Positions 5,620 through 6,221 of a stretch of 6,221 nucleotides of DNA are shown piece by piece; the first letter of the stretch is position 1, and each line of letters begins with the position of its first letter. The notes under the pieces are model-generated. The model was not told where the DNA came from, ran no database searches, and was given only the letters and a program-made list of their open reading frames with translations. Source of the stretch: Gammaproteobacteria bacterium (GTDB taxonomy: Bacteria > Pseudomonadota > Gammaproteobacteria > HTCC5015); assembly GCA_020630145.1 (NCBI GenBank), contig JAHDBX010000111.1:1-6221 (forward strand), given 5' to 3'. The translations under genes and the position numbers were made by a program.

Positions 5620-6221
5620 ATGAACAAAACACTTCTACTTGTCGCGTCATTAGCGGCTATCACCTCTATTCAAACGGTCAATGCTGGTCAGGGTAATATG
5701 AGCTTTTTTATTACTAGCGTTGGTTCAGGTAAGGGCGGTGACCTGGGTGGCCTACAAGGTGCTGATGCCCATTGTAGTGCACTTGCTGAAAAAGCCGGTG
5801 TTAAAGGCAAAGACTGGCGAGCTTATCTAAGTACGCAAGAAAAAGGCAAGCGCGGTGTATCCGCTCGAGATCGTATAGGCAAAGGCCCATGGCACAATGC
5901 AAAAGGGGTACTGATTGCTAAAGACCTTGATCAATTGCATCTAAACCCAAATATTATTAAGGCTACTGCGCTAGATGAAAAGGGCAATTTAGTTAAAGGC
6001 CGTGGTGATATGCCCAACCAGCACGATATTCTTACTGGCACCATGTCTGATGGTACGGCTTATTTTCCTCGCGAAGAAAATGATCGTACTTGCAGTAATT
6101 GGACAAGCTCTGGTAAAGGTAGCGCAACGGTAGGACATCATGATCGTCATGGTGGTGGTAATGTTTCCTGGAATGCCGCGCATAACTCTCGTGGCTGTTC
6201 ACAAGCTGACCTAAGTAAAAC
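5620..6221 (+). CDS. Secreted endostatin/C-type-lectin-like protein (3' end missing)
   Basis: I translated 200 complete codons from the ATG at 5620; the frame is still open at the right edge, so the C-terminus lies outside. An AG-rich site GAGGGA (5609-5614) precedes the ATG by 5 bases. Residues 1-22 form a Sec signal peptide ending V-N-A. The mature part begins with a bacterial lectin/endostatin-like pattern: FFITSVGSGKGGDLGGL (29-45), GADAHCSALAEKAG (47-60), WRAYLSTQ (66-73), ARDRIGKGPWHNAKG (82-96), GRGDMPNQHDILTG (127-140), TCSNWTSSGKGSATVGHHDR (157-176) and SRGCSQADL (190-198). Cys52, Cys158 and Cys193 are visible, and relatives have a further cysteine near the C-terminus that would complete two disulfides. 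These proteins resemble the C-type-lectin-like fold of collagen NC10/endostatin, and are often annotated as lectins or hypothetical proteins. The ligand is unknown. It probably works in the periplasm or outside the cell. It is divergent from the LytTR regulator. Confidence 0.85.
   Translation, partial: MNKTLLLVASLAAITSIQTVNAGQGNMSFFITSVGSGKGGDLGGLQGADAHCSALAEKAGVKGKDWRAYLSTQEKGKRGVSARDRIGKGPWHNAKGVLIAKDLDQLHLNPNIIKATALDEKGNLVKGRGDMPNQHDILTGTMSDGTAYFPREENDRTCSNWTSSGKGSATVGHHDRHGGGNVSWNAAHNSRGCSQADLSK

Noticed and set aside
5989..6183. Minus-strand open frame antisense to the endostatin-like gene
   Set aside because: The opposite strand carries clear conserved motifs of the secreted protein; the antisense frame is compositionally odd and lacks a ribosome binding site.

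Overview
The window reads as ordinary chromosomal DNA from an AT-rich (GC estimated by eye at about 40%) Gram-negative bacterium. A marine or aquatic gammaproteobacterium is the best guess. Signs for this are Sec signal peptides of periplasmic proteins, strong AGGAG-type ribosome binding sites, and the gene families present: a TrpX-like ABC binding protein, DUF3179, a GST of the NKNYSSWSLRPW type, a LysE/RhtB exporter, a membrane-anchored LytTR regulator and an endostatin/lectin-like secreted protein. The taxonomic call is inference from family recall, not from a marker gene. There is no rRNA, tRNA, CRISPR array, transposase or phage gene.

Layout, left to right. Positions 1-747 (minus) hold most of a periplasmic substrate-binding protein of the TrpX/ABC_sub_bind family, cut by the left edge. 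Positions 748-1030 are a very AT-rich intergenic stretch with several inverted repeats, including a good hairpin at 983-1011 just behind the next gene. Positions 1031-2416 (minus) hold a secreted DUF3179 protein with a CxxC motif. Positions 2503-4443 (minus) are a compact three-gene unit, transcribed in the order LysE/RhtB exporter, flavodoxin-fold NAD(P)H oxidoreductase, glutathione S-transferase, with gaps of only 23 and 31 bases. Positions 4569-5372 (minus) encode a LytTR transcription factor with four predicted membrane helices and a non-ATG start. After a divergent intergenic region (5373-5619) carrying a 21-bp dyad, a secreted endostatin/lectin-like protein starts at 5620 (plus) and runs off the right edge.

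How the genes may work together. The exporter-oxidoreductase-GST trio looks like a small detoxification or redox-stress operon: reduction and glutathione conjugation in the cytoplasm, and efflux of a small amphipathic compound at the inner membrane. This is inferred from families and spacing only. The LytTR regulator and the secreted endostatin-like protein are divergent neighbours, so the regulator may control the shared intergenic region. The dyad overlapping the best promoter candidate there is the most testable regulatory idea in the window. The DUF3179 and TrpX-like genes look independent of these units.

I found no convincing previously undescribed system. The points most worth a second look are the divergent LytTR/endostatin-like pair with its dyad, the odd start of the LytTR gene (TTG, with a short out-of-frame ATG reading frame across it), and the cluster of inverted repeats at 915-1011. 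Three gene starts need attention. For the DUF3179 and oxidoreductase genes the longest open frame begins at a GTG or TTG, but the ribosome binding site favours the ATG just downstream. For the LytTR gene no in-frame ATG is available near the N-terminus.
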